From the NCBI RefSeq assembly GCF_023856365.1, contig NC_064540.1, positions 9,453,691-9,517,690 on the forward strand: 64,000 nucleotides of DNA, written 5' to 3'. Below are positions 50,300-63,912 of this stretch, one piece after another. A program made the position numbers and the translations under genes. The notes under the pieces are model-generated. The model was not told the origin of the DNA, did not search any database, and saw only the letters and a list, made by a program, of their open reading frames with translations. This DNA comes from Brienomyrus brachyistius (Eukaryota > Chordata > Actinopteri > Osteoglossiformes > Mormyridae). Position 1 is the stretch's first letter. Every line of letters begins with the position of its first letter.

Positions 50300-52585
50300 C
50301 CTGACTGAAGCAGGTAAACCTCAGCGAGGCCTCACCTGTAAGAAAAATGAGCATAAGTGCAACTCAGTGATTTTATTCCTCTGAATCCTACATATTTCTA
50401 CACAGTCATTTTCTTTATGTATATTTATTCAAATTGCACAGAATCCAAGATGAACATGTTTGGGTTTTGTTAAAATTGCTTGTAGAACTTAACCATCTAG
50501 GGAGCCCTCGTGTTCTGAGATGATCTCTCCTTCATCAGTGCAAGTCTACATATCTTTACACTTTACCTAGTGTGTGTGCCCCCTCTAGTGGTCTGAAGCT
50601 GTAACTGCCAGCAGATCATCCTCATCCCTTGATTATTACCATGCTGTCTGCATTGGTAGAATGCAATTAGAAGACTCTTGCCCCCCAGCCCATTTCCACT
50701 GGCTGGAAGTCATGGCTAGCTGCTGCCCTCATGCTCTGTCAGGCCCCCACAGGGTGCAGTAATTAGCACGGAGAGATTCACCTCATCTGCTTCAGCTATT
50801 CTGCATGATGTCATGTGACCTGTAGCTTCCTTTATTTTTAAGAGCACAAACTGCTTGCCAGAAAGTGCATCATGGGAGTGGAAAGGGGGGGGGATTACTG
50901 GGGGGTTGTGGGTTTGCTACTGGCTAAGATGAGCTTCCGTGCTTATCGTAATGTAATCGCAGGTCCTGCATATTCACAGGCTGGAAAAACGGCCATTCTT
51001 TGCTGTCTTGATGTGGTCGGTCTGGCTTCTCACTTTGACTGTCCTGCTCTCACTCTCTTGCTCGCTCTCGCTCTCTCTTGCTCTCTCTCACTCATCAAAC
51101 TTCCTATCGCTTTCTTCCTTTACTGCTTTCGGGTAACATTTTTGCTCTCTTTCTTCAGTAATTTTTGGGTTTGGCTTAGGTTGGGTCTTTGTGTTTTTGG
51201 CACCATTGGTCCCCACATCTCTGAAATATCATACTTTGAGGTCATGCTTTAGCCCTTCGCTTGGACCCTGTGCCAGTGTTGCTGGTGAATAACAGCCTCA
51301 TGCAGTGCCTTGATGCATGACCGCAGACCTTGGCCCACCTACACGCCACCTACACACCTCCAACACACAGCAGCATGACGGCGTGATGTTTCCTTTCACT
51401 GGTGCGGCTCCAGTTGCTCCTTTCCGGAGGGACCGGGGCGCTCAGAGGCTTCGCATCCTCCTGCGACAGGAGTGTAAGTAGGCGTCCATTACGTGTCTGA
51501 AGAATGTCCTGCAATGACGCTGCGAGACGGCCTTTTATTTCCCAGAGAGACGTCTGCTGCAGCTTTGCAACTGTCAGTGACATTCGCCTGGCCGCAGTGA
51601 GAAGTGTCATCTCAGATAGATACTGGGGGTTTAGCTTTACTACATGACAGACATCTGCTTTTGAACCTAACCTAAGTCCCCACTGGCTGAAGCGCTCATC
51701 CCCGCAAGCATGTGTGTTTCCTCCTTCGCCCTCACACCCATCACAGCTCACACAGATCCAAAAAACGGTGCTCAGAGTATCACAGGAAGCCGAGGCACCA
51801 CAGAGGCAGAGCAGACCCCTGCCAGTGAGTCGCTCAGGGAGCTGCGTATGGAAAACAATACTCTGCGCTGTGGCCAGGAAGCATCAGTGGTTTGAAGTAG
51901 AGCCCGAAGAAGCCCGGGGCCGGACGGTTTGGTGGTTTTAGGTGGCAACAGCCCAACTACATACCTGAAGTTGTGTCCTCTATGCCAGTGTTTCTCAGTT
52001 TTTGCTCCCTCTAAGCTCCTTGCCAGAGGTGGGGGACAGCAAAAACATGAACTGTCTGTGTGTCCCCGAGGACCAGATTGGCAGACACTGCTCTACAGGG
52101 AGCAGGAAGGACAGGAAGCATACAGGTGCAGATGTATGCACACGTCACCCTCTCCCTGCCTCTGTGTCCCCATCTCTGAATTTCCATGGCAACACACCAG
52201 CCCTTGTCTCGGCCCTCCAGTGTCCAGTCCCTCCTGGAGAGAGAGTCCCCTGCAGGTCAGCATCAGTCCAATCCTCTTACTTTGCTTCTTATTATTCGTC
52301 AGTCCTTATGTTCCTCTACTATCACACAATGCATCTGTCCTTCTTGCCTGGCTCATCCTTTCCTACAGTCCTTGTCTCTGCTTTACTTTCTCATTTGTGG
52401 CCCCAGGTCATACCAGTTACATAATTACATCATGCACATTCTGTTGCAAAAAAAATTGTGCAAGTGTGTCATGACCAAAGAGTGAGCAGGACCTTAAACC
52501 AGATGACAGGGTCTATGCAGTCAAGCTGACCAGCAGAGATGCACGTTCCAGTGCCACATGACCTCAGGAACACAACCAAAGGGAA
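50300..52585. other. intergenic DNA
   Basis: No gene was recognised. A pyrimidine-rich tctctcgctctct tract lies at 51045-51095. A 133-codon minus-strand open frame (51350-51751) is the longest non-repeat frame here. Confidence 0.35.
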
Positions 52586-52589
52586 CATG

Positions 52590-53110
52590 GCCAGCTGGAA
52601 CGCGGCCGCAGGAGCACGGCCAGCAGGAACATGGCCAGCAGGAACACAACCTCAGGAACATAGCTAGCAGGAACACAACCTCAGGAACATAGCCAGCAGG
52701 AACACGGCCTCAGGAACATAGCTATCAGGAACATGGCCTCAGGAACACAGCCAGCAGGAATGCGGCCAGCAGGAACACAGCCTCAGGAACATAGCTAGCA
52801 GGAATACAACCTCAGGAACATAGCCAACAGGAACATGGCCTCAGGAACATAGCGAGCAGGAACACGGCCTCAGGAACATAGCCAGCAGGAACACAACCTC
52901 AGGAACATAGCTAGCAGGAATACAACCTCAGGAACATAGCTAGCAAGAACACAACCTCAGGAACATAGCGAGCAGGAACACGGCCTTAGGAACATAGCCA
53001 GCAGGATGACAGCCTCAGGAACATGGCCAGCAGAAACACAACCTCAGGAACATAGCTAGCAGGAACACAACCTCAGGAACATAGCTAGCAGGAACACAGC
53101 CTCTGGAACA
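52590..53110. repeat. 29-bp minisatellite
   Basis: About 17 units alternating aggaacatagctagc and aggaacacaacctc, with gccagc/gcgagc and ggcctc variants. The half-units resemble each other, so the array may have grown from a 14-15-bp monomer. Confidence 0.93.
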
Positions 53111-53114
53111 CGGC

Positions 53115-56100
53115 TCTGTACAAGATACAGCCTCTGGAACCAAACCTAATTCGTAACGGTGTGGTTTGGTGAAAGAACAGGGGGAAATCTTCAGAGTGTT
53201 GTCAGATAAGTCAAAATGATTGGCTGCAGTCTTCTCCCCATACAAGACTTGTACCCAGCCAGGCTAATCAGTTGGGCGCAAAATATCATTACCAACCAGT
53301 GCCATCCCGCTCATCTTTTCCATAGCCTCCCAAGCGAAAAGCGCTTACAGGCAATAAACAGCTAGACACCAAAACACCTTCTACCCAAAATATTTGGGTG
53401 TTTAATGGTATTAATTTCTAACAGTTCTGCTTAGTTATATATTTAGTGTATTTACTGTATTTTTGTCTGTATAGCCATCTCTGTCTGTCCTTACATCTGC
53501 ACTTTTCAGACCAGGTCAAATTTCCTTGTGCATGTTTCTGCTTGGTGAATAAACCTGATTCTGATTCTGCTCCCAGAGGCTGCTGTGCCTATTGGCTGAA
53601 CGCTCCCTGACCTTTAACGTTCCTGCCGTGCCAGGTGTGGCAACCCTGTCTGTCTGTCTGTGTGTCTGTGTGCCTGTAAAATGTAGATATGCTTTCTGTC
53701 TTGAGGTAGTATTGCCCCTAATGTAGCTGTAGAGATCAGCACCGCTCGGGGTGGCTTGGAAGATGCTTTCTGAGGCTTGCACCTTTCCCCCAGGTCAGGA
53801 TTATCACTTCTATGGAATGGGGTTGTAACAATTCCTTGATTCTAATTGATATATCAATTGCTAAGGCCACAATACGATTCAGTTGACTCAAATAACAAAT
53901 ATCGATTCACAATATTAAATCATGACGATACACCAAAATGCTGCAGAAAAATCTGTGAAAAAATCTCACGCACAAAGTAGATGAAAATCTGTGATATAGA
54001 AAGACCATATAAATAAAGATTTTTTTCATAGTTTGCCTTTAAATACCTCTACCACACGCTTTAAACACATGTAAACTGATTAAAACACACTTTGTAAACA
54101 CATATGATATGTGGGTGTTGGGCTAAGGATGTTAGTAACATAATAATAATAATATATAATGTATATGTATATATATATATTCACACATCTCTCTCTCTCT
54201 CTCTCTGTACATGTAATGGAATATGTAAAAATGGTCAAGGTCTTCCTCTGGCGCTTAGGCTTAGAAGATGCAGGAGGCTTGAGAGCCGTCGTAGGACTTA
54301 ATACAAAATCAAAAGTTCAAAAAATGTTTGCTCGACAATCAGACCACAAGCAAGGTACGCAATACGCAGAGAACTGTGATGCGTGGGGGAAAAATCTGCG
54401 ATATGTCAGTGGCGCGATGACTAAACCGCGATATAACGGGGGATCACTGTATTACTGAGTCGAACTGTATAACGGTAACACCTCAAATATCGGCAGATAT
54501 CAAATCATTGCCTTGCAAAATCTGAATCGAACTGTATTGTGGCAAAGCGATCTGCGATCTTACAATCTGCACCCCTACTATGGATGACCTTCCATGTCGT
54601 CCGTGGGTCAGGTGATAAGGACTGGCCCAGATGCGTCAGGGATCCCTGCTGGGGGGGGGGCGGGATCGTCCTCCAGGGCCAGGGAAGAACAGCCCCACAG
54701 TAGAGGCCACCAGCATGGTTCAAAAACCCCCAGATCATTACAGATTTTCCATTTTATTTCAAAACTACTATGCAAAAACGCAGTGTCCATGACACCTAAC
54801 TGATCTAGTAGGCTTTTTTTTTTTTGATAAATGAAGTCTTCAGATTTTCCACTTGTTGTCAAGGAAACCAACTAAAACAAAAAATATGCAGCTTCTCGTG
54901 TCTTCACTCAGACTGGGGCATGAAATCGGAAAATGCGTGGGTGGGAGGATGGGTGGGCGGGCTTGTTGTTAACCCCTGGGTTTCTGGCCTACTGAAATCA
55001 AACTGACCACGCAGGCAGATATTGTGCAGAAATATTAGGATGTTTGTTTTCCATGTTAGCTTTGCCACAGGAGAGTTACGGTAAAGTCGGCCCTCATAAT
55101 GACGACAGTGACACGTGGAACGATCGAAGATTACACGACATGCGTGTGATACGTGTCATGACCTGAGGGGCAAGGCAGGAATGAACAGTATATAGTTGAG
55201 GTTCTCTTAATTGTTATTTTCCTATAATCTAGACCAGTTATTCTCCTGTGACCTCAGAGCACATCACACACATACGCTAATACATTTTCCTGTGCCTCGT
55301 CTGTTAAATGCTGCTTTTGCTTAAGGATGCGAACATTTCACGAAAATGCTGTCATTAAACACAGACATGACAAATAATTCTTCTTGCAAATACTTTGTTA
55401 ATTTAGTAAATTTTTTATGCTTCCGTCCAACTTTAGTCCTTCTTTAGTCCAGTGGACAGCAAAGCTCACTGTGGGCTGTACCATGTGAACTGCAAGCAGA
55501 AATGCGGGGGTGCTTCTTGCAGGTGGTAGGTGATGGGCTTGTAGCATGCTCCGTGTCGCTCAAGGCTATTTTATTTTTTTTTTTACCATACGTGGCCCTG
55601 CTTTGCTCAGTACAGGAGTGGTGCCTCTGTGCAAAGAGGACAGGATGGTACCAGCATTTTACTGCTCTGATTATATTAATATAGTAATTTCTGATCAACT
55701 CTACCAAACATCTATATTAAACAACCAGTTAAGAATACAGTAAATCACTGCATGTTTCATCTCTCTTTCCTAACAGAAATTAGTGCGTGGGAGTGCAGAT
55801 AAGAAAAAAAGCTTGTGTATCAGTTACTTGTGGAAAAGTAACAGACCTGAGGAGCAGTCAGTGTTAAGAAGGCAACTGCAGAATGTTCTGTTCTGAAATC
55901 GAAATGGAATGGAGGGTCAGGGAGGTGACTCATTCTTAAGGCCTTAGGGGGTGTGGCTCCCGGCATCGCCAGTATTGTTCTCAGGTGGTACCATCGTGAA
56001 GACATTTAATGGCTTGTTGGTAATGGATTTGCCACAGTACACATGCCAGCGTCAGGGCCTGGTGTGCAGCCTCATCAAAACACATCACGGTCTCACCAGG

Positions 56101-56230
56101 ACACAATCATGTGTCATAGAAGATGCAAAAAAACTGACTGACACCATTTAGTCGAGTGACACGGTTAAAGTTGGCCTTCAAAGTCTAATCCGACTTTTGA
56201 AAATTAAAACACACATAAACACTCACACAG
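53115..56230. other. intergenic DNA
   Basis: No gene was recognised. Small simple repeats include (CTGT)n near 53647 and (AT)n/(CT)n at 54150-54206. Confidence 0.35.
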
Positions 56231-56235
56231 TCGGG

Positions 56236-56330
56236 TAAACATATCCTTATGGGGACCGCTCATTCATTTCTATGGGAAAAATGCTAATGTTTTACACACA
56301 CACACACACACACACATAAAGACACTCAGA
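56236..56330. repeat. fish intronic repeat fragment plus (CA)n
   Basis: aaacatatccttatggggac and cgctcattcatttctatggg belong to the family seen at 782-960. (CA)n follows at 56294-56315. Confidence 0.55.
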
Positions 56331-56749
56331 CAGACAGAACTTTCAGACCCTGGAGGTGTGTGAAAAATGTCACCCAAAAAGAGGTACTCAGGGTACGTCC
56401 CACGAGGCCGGGGCAGGAAGGGGAGATGATATCTGTGCTTCAGCAAACGGCGAGTGCATCTGTTTGTCTGTGTGTTTTATTCGTGTGAGATAAACACAGC
56501 TAACCCCCAGGAGGTTAGCCAACACCGTGACCCTTAGTACACTTGATCTGTGGCCTTGGATGTGTTTTTCACAATTGTAACCTGGTCTTTTTCTCATGGC
56601 AAAGTGAAGCCGATGTTGATCTGCGTTTACAGCTTAGATACAGGTGTGTAAAAAAAAGCCTGCCTGCTGGCTTCTGAAACGCCACCTCAGTTTAATCCAG
56701 GATTACCTTCAAATAATCTCAAAGCTACCATTTACACAACAGTGTATCC

Positions 56750-57030
56750 TTACCATCCATCCATATTCTGACCACTTATTCTGGTCAGAGTCACGAGGAA
56801 GGGAAGGTAGAGCCTGTGCCAGGCAGCACAGGCCACAAGACTGGGGTCCAGCATGGCCAGTCCATCACAGGGCACTCAAACACACAACCAACTGGAGATG
56901 CCAGTTAGTCTACCTGCAAGTCTACAGGAATAAAACAGAGTGGACAGGAAAGCATAGAAACTCCATAAACATACTGCAGGGATGGGATCTGACCCCCAAC
57001 CCTGGAGGTGTGAAGCACCATGCCACCCGC
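56750..57030 (+). repeat. common fish dispersed repeat (long copy)
   Basis: ccatccatccatattctgac, then cacttattctggtcagagtc and acgaggaagggaaggtagag, match 'CCATCCATC..CCGCTTATTCTGGTCAGGGTCACG..GGCTGGAGCC'. Later gaaactccataaacatactg, gggatctgaccccc and ccatgccacccgctgag match its 3' half. Diverged but collinear. Confidence 0.75.
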
Positions 57031-57899
57031 TGAGTGCTCCATGGAGGGTCTGCAGAAACAGCCATCATCACCCTTCATTTCCGTAACATAAAGCCGCCAA
57101 AGACAGGAGAGAAGGTGGGGCTGGAGAGCATCGGCATAGCCTCCCTGCTTCCTGTTCAGGTCTCCCCACCGAAGTCGCAATTGTTCTTCTTTACTGTGGT
57201 CAACCGCTAATGCCAGGGCAATGCTCCGTTATAGCTCAACCCTCACACCCAGAAAAGCACATCGAGTCTAACCGAAAATCACCCGCTGCTGCTGTAGCAG
57301 AACATCTATGGTGCCGCATTAACATATTTTGCATAAGGATTTCTCTAAAATGTATAGTCTGCATTCTACTTCAATTGCATCTTGTGGAATAGATTTGCTG
57401 CCATTCAATGAGTGCAGAACCAGAATCCTTCGTTTTACCAAGTACAAAAAATAATTCAATTAAGCGAAATGTGCTATCAATAAATAAACATGTAGATGTG
57501 TCCAGAACAGTGCAAATTGACCTACTCTTTGATATACCCACTGTCAGAATAAGCTGATCAGCAACTAATGTTATCAGAATATGGATTAAGAAGCAATTCA
57601 GAGTTAGTATTACACGAGGTCTTTCATGTGGGAGAACATTGGGCAGCTGTTTGCAAACGATGCACAAGTGCACCATTTGCATGAGAGGATTTCTGGTGTT
57701 GTCAGTCACATTAATTTCTTTGCAATGTGTGTAATCCAGTTCTCTCTTTGAGGATGAAATACAAAGCTTTTGCAATTTGTCAAGATGCAGTGTATTTAAC
57801 GAGGTGGAGATGAACAGCGTGTTAAAAAGGGCAGCTGGTCTAAAACGAGTAGCGACGTGTAACGGAAAGTTTACGAGTGACAAACAGGAAGGAGCTGTA

Positions 57900-58024
57900 A
57901 TACGCGGCAGCAGCAGAAGCGCGCGTCTCGGTATAAAGCCGAGCGCCGGCCGGCCATTCAGTGCTGCGCCCCCGCGCGCGCAGGCAGCGGCGCGTTCCCA
58001 GCGACACCACAGCGGTCCGTTGCG
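57900..58024 (+). promoter_or_regulatory. TATA-box promoter with possible non-coding first exon
   Basis: TATAAA at 57932-57937 sits in a GC/CpG-rich patch (gcgcgcgtctcg upstream, ccggccggcc downstream) within an AT-rich neighbourhood. About 28 bases later ccattcagtg could act as an initiator. From there to 58024 is GC-rich sequence ending tgcg before GTAGGT, a good splice donor. I infer a 5' non-coding exon of a gene running rightwards; its coding exons were not found in the window. The product is unknown. Confidence 0.45.
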
Positions 58025-58029
58025 GTAGG

Positions 58030-61000
58030 TACCGATTCGGCACAGCGGAGGGGTGCAGGACATTCACATGGTGCGTGGACATTACAAGCTACATCTTTTA
58101 CCTCTTCATGCTTCTGTAGGTTTAAGCTTGCTGGTACTGGAGCGGGTTACGGCGATTTGGTTGGACCTCACGTGCTTAATCCTCTCCTTGCATTTCTTTA
58201 CAAACGTGAGCTAAACAGATTTTTGGTAAAAGGTCGTCTTTTCCAGTATGTCACTGCCAGGTGGCCCCTGATCTCCAAGCCGAAGATTACTGCTTGCTGA
58301 CATGTGGTGGCACTGTGCACAGCTCCTACAGCAGGGAAAGATGACCATTCCATTAAACACAGTATGGGTGCTGTTTCGGGCTCAGTTCGTGGCTGGAAGA
58401 TGCTTATTCCAATAAGCAGGTAACTTGTTAGTCAAAAAAAGTGAGGTGACTGTCACAGAAAGACATAAACTCTGGCCAGCTGTAGCGATCAGCAGCCTGA
58501 CCTTTACCAGCTTAATGTGTTCACACACATATATATATATATATAGGTCACCTCGCTTTCTGAGACAGGTGTGTTAGTGTGGAAAATCTTGCCTTTACTG
58601 TGTTTTTATCTTTGTCCTGCGAGCAGTCAGTCTGCCGGCCGCTTCAGGCTCGCGGAAACAGCCCATCAGTGGCAGCGCGGCTTGGCCACATTGTCACATG
58701 CATCAAGTTACAGGGTTTGGGCTTAAATTAAGCCTTTGGTTATTTTTCCCTCCACTAGGCGGAAGCCGGTGGTAACTCTGCAAATCACACTGCTTTCCAC
58801 TGGCTGATGGGTGCGAAAGCTCAAACTTTTAAAAGAGCCGAATGAAAGGGGGCAGTGGACTGAACCTTAGCTGTGAAGACGGCAAAGTCTCTGTCTTTAT
58901 TGAGAGGACAAAAGAATGTTACGTGCTTGGTGGAGGATATCGACATTTTAGAGGGTGCATTTATTTGGGGGAAGGATGATGTTGCTACCTGGATAGTCAC
59001 CATGTACGTTTTCTGCTGTAATTGCCCGTCGATGCTTGGCTATATGGTAAAAATGACTGTAAATTAAATTATAATTGTCTGTCTGCCGTTTCTCCTGAAT
59101 TCCCATTTTTCCATCTCTTCCCCCACTTTTCTGCCTCTGAGCTCGTGATGTTTTAGCGGCTGATGCCTTTTCTTTTCGCGTGACGTCCGTCACAGGAGAT
59201 GAAGAAACTGCCCGTGATTAAGCCAGAGGACTTAGAAAGACTCTGGGTTCTGGCTCTCACTAGACAGCAAAATGGCGTCCGCGCCTGTGCGTAGCGCCTC
59301 AGAGCAAACGTGCGGCCATCTGGGCCGCTGACAGCGTGGTCTAACGGTGGGGTGCCCCCCCCCCCCCCCCCCCCACTCACGCCCGGCTGCATTCAGCCTA
59401 CCTGCTGGGCATCAGCTCTGTCTGCTGGCTTTCGTGAATCTTCAGCTCAAGAAACGCAGGCCAGACCAGAAACGCGTGCGATTCCCGCGTTAACGGTTAC
59501 GTTTTTTTTTTCTCATTAAATAGATGAATGAAATAAAGTACTCATAGACACACATTCATATGTGTAAGTACATTCATGCTTTTTGTGTAGAAGTGGGCCC
59601 TAATTTTCTGAGTGTGGGGACAGATGGAGGGGGTAATGTGACCCACGGAAAGCTTGTTATACTGGCACTTCATCCGCGGCCGGCCTGCTGCCAGCAGCCT
59701 CCAGCCACAAGGTGGGGCTACTCTGGATCGATGCTTCCAGGACTGTCTACCCTGAGAATGGTGAAACCTGTGGTCAATCTCAGGTTAGTCAGCCCGTGAA
59801 GCGCCGTGTCACTCTGACCGACGACATGGGCCGCCCCGGGCCCTCAGCTGCTCGGCACTTCCTGGGACGACAGCTCCGTTTCCTGTGGGACGTTCCACAT
59901 GCTGACCTCTTATCCGGTCCCATTTATCAAAATGAAGGAATCCGGAAAGGAACCCGGAAAGCAACAGCGGTGCCCTGTTGAAATTGGCAGGTCGTTCTGT
60001 ACACTGATGGCATGAGCAGCCTCTTAAGAAGACTCTGAAATAGAGCGACTGAAGAGCAGACAGCTGAAAATACCGCTTCCTGCTTGCATGTGCATGTAGC
60101 ATGTTTGCACAATATGGTTGTCGCATACTAATATCGATGACAAGAAATATTGATCGTTTGGGAATGTGGGACCACATTCATCTTTTGCAGCTACAGAAGT
60201 CATATTTTGATTTTAATTAATAGTACATAAAAGTATTAAAAGAAGATTCTTTACATAAAACAAGGCTTGTTGCTTTTTTGTTCCGGTTTAATCCTTGTGA
60301 CATTTTCTGTATTGCTTTCTGTTCTGCTGAGACTGCCTGATAAACACCCAGTAGTTATGATCTAAATCACACATTCGTAAGGTCAGTCGGGAGTCCAGCC
60401 TGCAGCATGTCCCTCCCTCAGAGTTGTGCAGTGGTTCACTAACGCCAGCGGGTATCATACACTGCGCACACAGACCTTGAGACATGGACACACAGGTTGA
60501 AACCTGATAGAGAACCTGGGTGACAATATGATGAGCCGTTCTCAAGTACAGCTTGTCAGCTTGAAATACTCTGATCAAATCTGTGGATATTACACAGCTT
60601 GTCATTTCTTAGCTGATGCTGCCCGAGTTAACTCATTTTGCAACATTATGCCTCAGGAAGCCAGCATCTTTACATCAGAGCTAGGCTGGGATTAAATTTC
60701 AGCCCTGAATTTTGGGGTCTGTGATGGCCCCATGAGCTGTGAAGGGGGGGGAGGGGGTTGGGGTAAATTTAACTGACCTGAGTCCTCACAGTAAATTTCA
60801 CAGAATGAGGGGTCGAATGGCGTATCAGCCATATAGGAATTATCTCACCACAAGATGGTGCTGTTGCCAAAATGAACACATCTTGTGCTCACAGTTTTGC
60901 TCAATGTGTGTAATGGTATAATTAGGAATGAAAAAGACATGTAGATAGCCCTAGGTTGCAGTGTGTTTATTTAAAGAACCCAAATAGGATTCACACAGTT

Positions 61001-61385
61001 GTAAAAGTAATTTATCGCAGGAACTGGTGTGGCAGGTACAGACCTGTCACTGACAGACACAGTGACCCAAACCCAAAGATGCACCGCCGAAAGCAGAACG
61101 TTGCCATCATGACAGTTGCTCAGTTCAAAGGACAAGGAAAAGAGAAAGTTACATATAATTGATGTAATTGCAATAAATGCAGCTTGTAATTATTATTTAT
61201 GGCATTCCGCTACCTTGTAACCATTTTTCTTATTTTCGTTCACTTCAATGCATCCTAGATGAAATCCCTATTGATGTTTATGGGATTTCACAAATAGATG
61301 CACAAACAATGACTTATTCTTATGGATTATTTAAGGTTATTCCTGAAATTTGAATCTCGACTCATTGGTTTCGCATGAAAAACCC
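58030..61385. other. intergenic or intronic DNA
   Basis: No coding exon was recognised. A 20-base poly-C run is at 59355-59374, and (TA)n/(CA) microsatellite sequence lies near 58525-58545. Confidence 0.35.
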
Positions 61386-61389
61386 GGTA

Positions 61390-61440
61390 ATGCACATTTG
61401 GCCAGCTGGTGGCAGAGTGGTTAAGGAACTGGAAATAACC
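61390..61440 (+). repeat. tRNA-derived SINE head fragment
   Basis: ggtggcagagtggttaagga followed by actgg matches the A-box end of tRNA-derived fish SINEs ('GTGGCGCAGTGGTTAAGGA'). No B box or tail follows closely. Confidence 0.5.
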
Positions 61441-62404
61441 AAACTGTAAACATTCCTCAAAACAAGACACACTGACACATAAATGAGAAAACGCATACGC
61501 TTATTCAAATCCAGACAAACACTTATACATAACATAAACACATGATCAGGCCCACATCCCTGCACAGAGAACATACAAGCAGTGAAACCTGCCCCTAGCT
61601 CCTTCCCATGATCCTCTTCTGCACTGACCTTTCACCCTGTCATAACAAGTGTGCCTACCACGTTTCCCACATGACACATTTTCTGAACTGTGCAGAAGGG
61701 TTTGCCCCCGTTGTGAGGGGTCTCTTCTCATTTCCCCAGCGACCGCGGCTAGACATCTTACACTTGGTTGGACGTCCCTCACACAGCTGGATGTCTCACA
61801 GAGCTTTTCAACAGTCAATCACAGCACATACAAGCTCAACTTCTGAATGGGAAAAATAGACAAAGGGAGAAGGAGCAGATATTAGTGCCACAGCCATCAG
61901 CAATCAGTTCAACCTCATCAGATTTGAATCTTGATAACCTGGTACTGGTTCTGGTTTCGGTTCAGTGTCTGTATCCCTGATCCTGTGCACTAAGGGAGTG
62001 ATGGACAGCTAAGATACCTGTGCGTCAGTCACAAGACCTGCCCCTTCAGTTTTGATTCTCATTGCATCCCATTACAGGCAGACAATGTGACCAATCACTG
62101 ATGGATACGGACTGATGTCAGCCACTGGGACTGGTTCTGCTGGTGGAGGGTCAGCAGGTCATAGGTAAGTGTGTGCTTGGTGGGGGTCATCAGCCAGGCT
62201 TTCTGAGGCTATGTCTGTGCCGGCTTGCCAGCTGTGGCGCTAATGACACAGACAAGCTGCCGTCAATCCAATTAGCCAAACTGCATGTTCCCTGCAGCTG
62301 TGCCTCGGTACAGCCGGAACTGCCTGGAGGGTGGAGTTCATCTCCACGGAGACAGCGGGGGTGGCTTTCTGCTTTGGCCTTGGGGATGTGGTGCCCCCCA
62401 ACAC

Positions 62405-62635
62405 CACCCACAACACTCCAGTCTAAGTACGCAGGAGCTCCCAACCACTGCCTACAACATGCCGATCCAAGTACTCAGAAGATCCTGACCGCTGCCCACA
62501 ACACGCTGATCTAAGTAATCAGGAGCACCTAGACACCGCCCACAACATGCCGGTCCAAATATTATGCTGCAGTGCAATGGCAATAAAGCTTTCTATTCTA
62601 TTCTATTCTATTCTATTCTATTCTATTCTATTCAG
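62405..62635. repeat. 44-bp degenerate tandem repeat followed by LINE-tail (TTCTA)n
   Basis: Three and a half units of cctacaacatgccgatccaa plus gtactcagaagatcctgacc, then gcaatggcaataaagctttc and about eight TTCTA units. A CAATAAAG-(TTCTA)n ending is typical of fish LINE 3' ends. Confidence 0.7.
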
Positions 62636-62639
62636 GGAC

Positions 62640-63670
62640 TTGAATCACTAGTCCTCAAACAGGGCTATAGTTAACTCCTAACATCAGTACCGTGCCTCAT
62701 CTTTTAACCTGATTTCCTCCTGAAATCTTGACAGTCGTGAGCCTTCTGCACTTTAACAGACAGATGCTGGGGTCTTTTGCCTGAAGGCCACTTCAGTGAG
62801 TAGCATCCAGAGTGCGGGGACAGAGCCTGTGTGCACCTCCAGGAGGGATTATATGCAAATTGGGCAGAGGTTACACTGAGAGATGGGGGGGGGGGGGGGG
62901 GGGTGCGGCACACAGACACTGAACTGAACAGCGAGTGGCTTGTTTGAGCGCCGTCTCTCGCTGTCCGGGCCCTCGTGACTCTGTGGAGGATGTGTGCTCA
63001 CTGGGCCCTGACAGCCCCCCTCCTCTTATCAGCTGCCCTGCCCTTTAATTACAGCCTCTCTGCCTCCCCCAGCCTGCCCCGCTTAATGACCTCACTCCAC
63101 TCCCCTCCCCTCCTGAGTTCCCGCAAATCACACCCCCGACAGGTCTGTGCTTTCCCAGGCGCCTCTCTCTCCCTCCCTCCCTCTGTATCCCCCCCCCCAT
63201 CAAAACCAATCCCTACAGCTCAGTGTTCAATCAGCTGGATCTGTTCTCAGTTAAAGCCTCCACCCATCAAACACCCCCCCATCACACATACACACACAAA
63301 TACACACACACACACACACATGCGGGTTTCTGCGGTCACCTTTGAATAACTTGTGCATGTCAACAAGGAGAGCATGGCTGAGGAGTCCGTCTCCACCCCC
63401 CACCCCTTAATTGCTTTAGCGTTATAATTATTTGGATAGCAGCCCCCCCTTCCCCAATATCAACTCCTAATTGCCTTATTGGAGGAGTTGCTTGAGATGG
63501 TAAGTCATTCGGCCGTCTGTCAGGTGCTAATTATACTGCATAAAGAGAATGGGTCTGCTTCACATATGTCTGCCCAAGTGCTTATGGGATATCGGCAGAT
63601 AGACACGTTACTGATATGTGAATACAACCTGTCTTACATTCCAATAAAAACTTGCCCTGGGTTGCTGGCT
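62640..63670. other. intergenic or intronic DNA
   Basis: No gene was recognised. A 19-base poly-G run is at 62885-62903, and (CA)n lies at about 63285-63320. Confidence 0.35.
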
Positions 63671-63674
63671 GCAT

Positions 63675-63912
63675 AATGCTAAGGCTTCAGTTTTACTGTA
63701 CATACAGGCTACACACCCATCCATCCCGCTAATGCTAAAGGCTTCAGTTTTACGGTATATTCAGGCTACACACCCATCCATCCCGCTAATGTTAAAGGCT
63801 TCAGTTTTACTGTATATACAGGCTACACACCCATCCATCCCGCTAATGCTAAAGGCTTCAGTTTTACTGTATATACGGGCTACATACTCTTCCATCCACC
63901 CAATGCTAAAGT
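63675..63912. repeat. 57-bp tandem repeat
   Basis: Just over four units beginning at 63675, 63731, 63788, 63845 and 63902, pattern aatgctaaaggcttcagttt, tactgtatatacaggctaca, cacccatccatcccgct. The first unit is one base short. The period is 19 codons, so an open frame of 61 codons crosses it by chance. Confidence 0.95.

Noticed and set aside
48840..50384. 514-codon open frame, the longest in the window, plus two overlapping frames of about 450 codons
   Set aside because: All three plus frames are open because a stop-free 37-bp unit is repeated; the period shifts frame each unit, so there is no codon-level constraint.
58515..58550. TATA box in tatatatatata
   Set aside because: Simple AT microsatellite without an initiator or CpG context, unlike the site at 57932.
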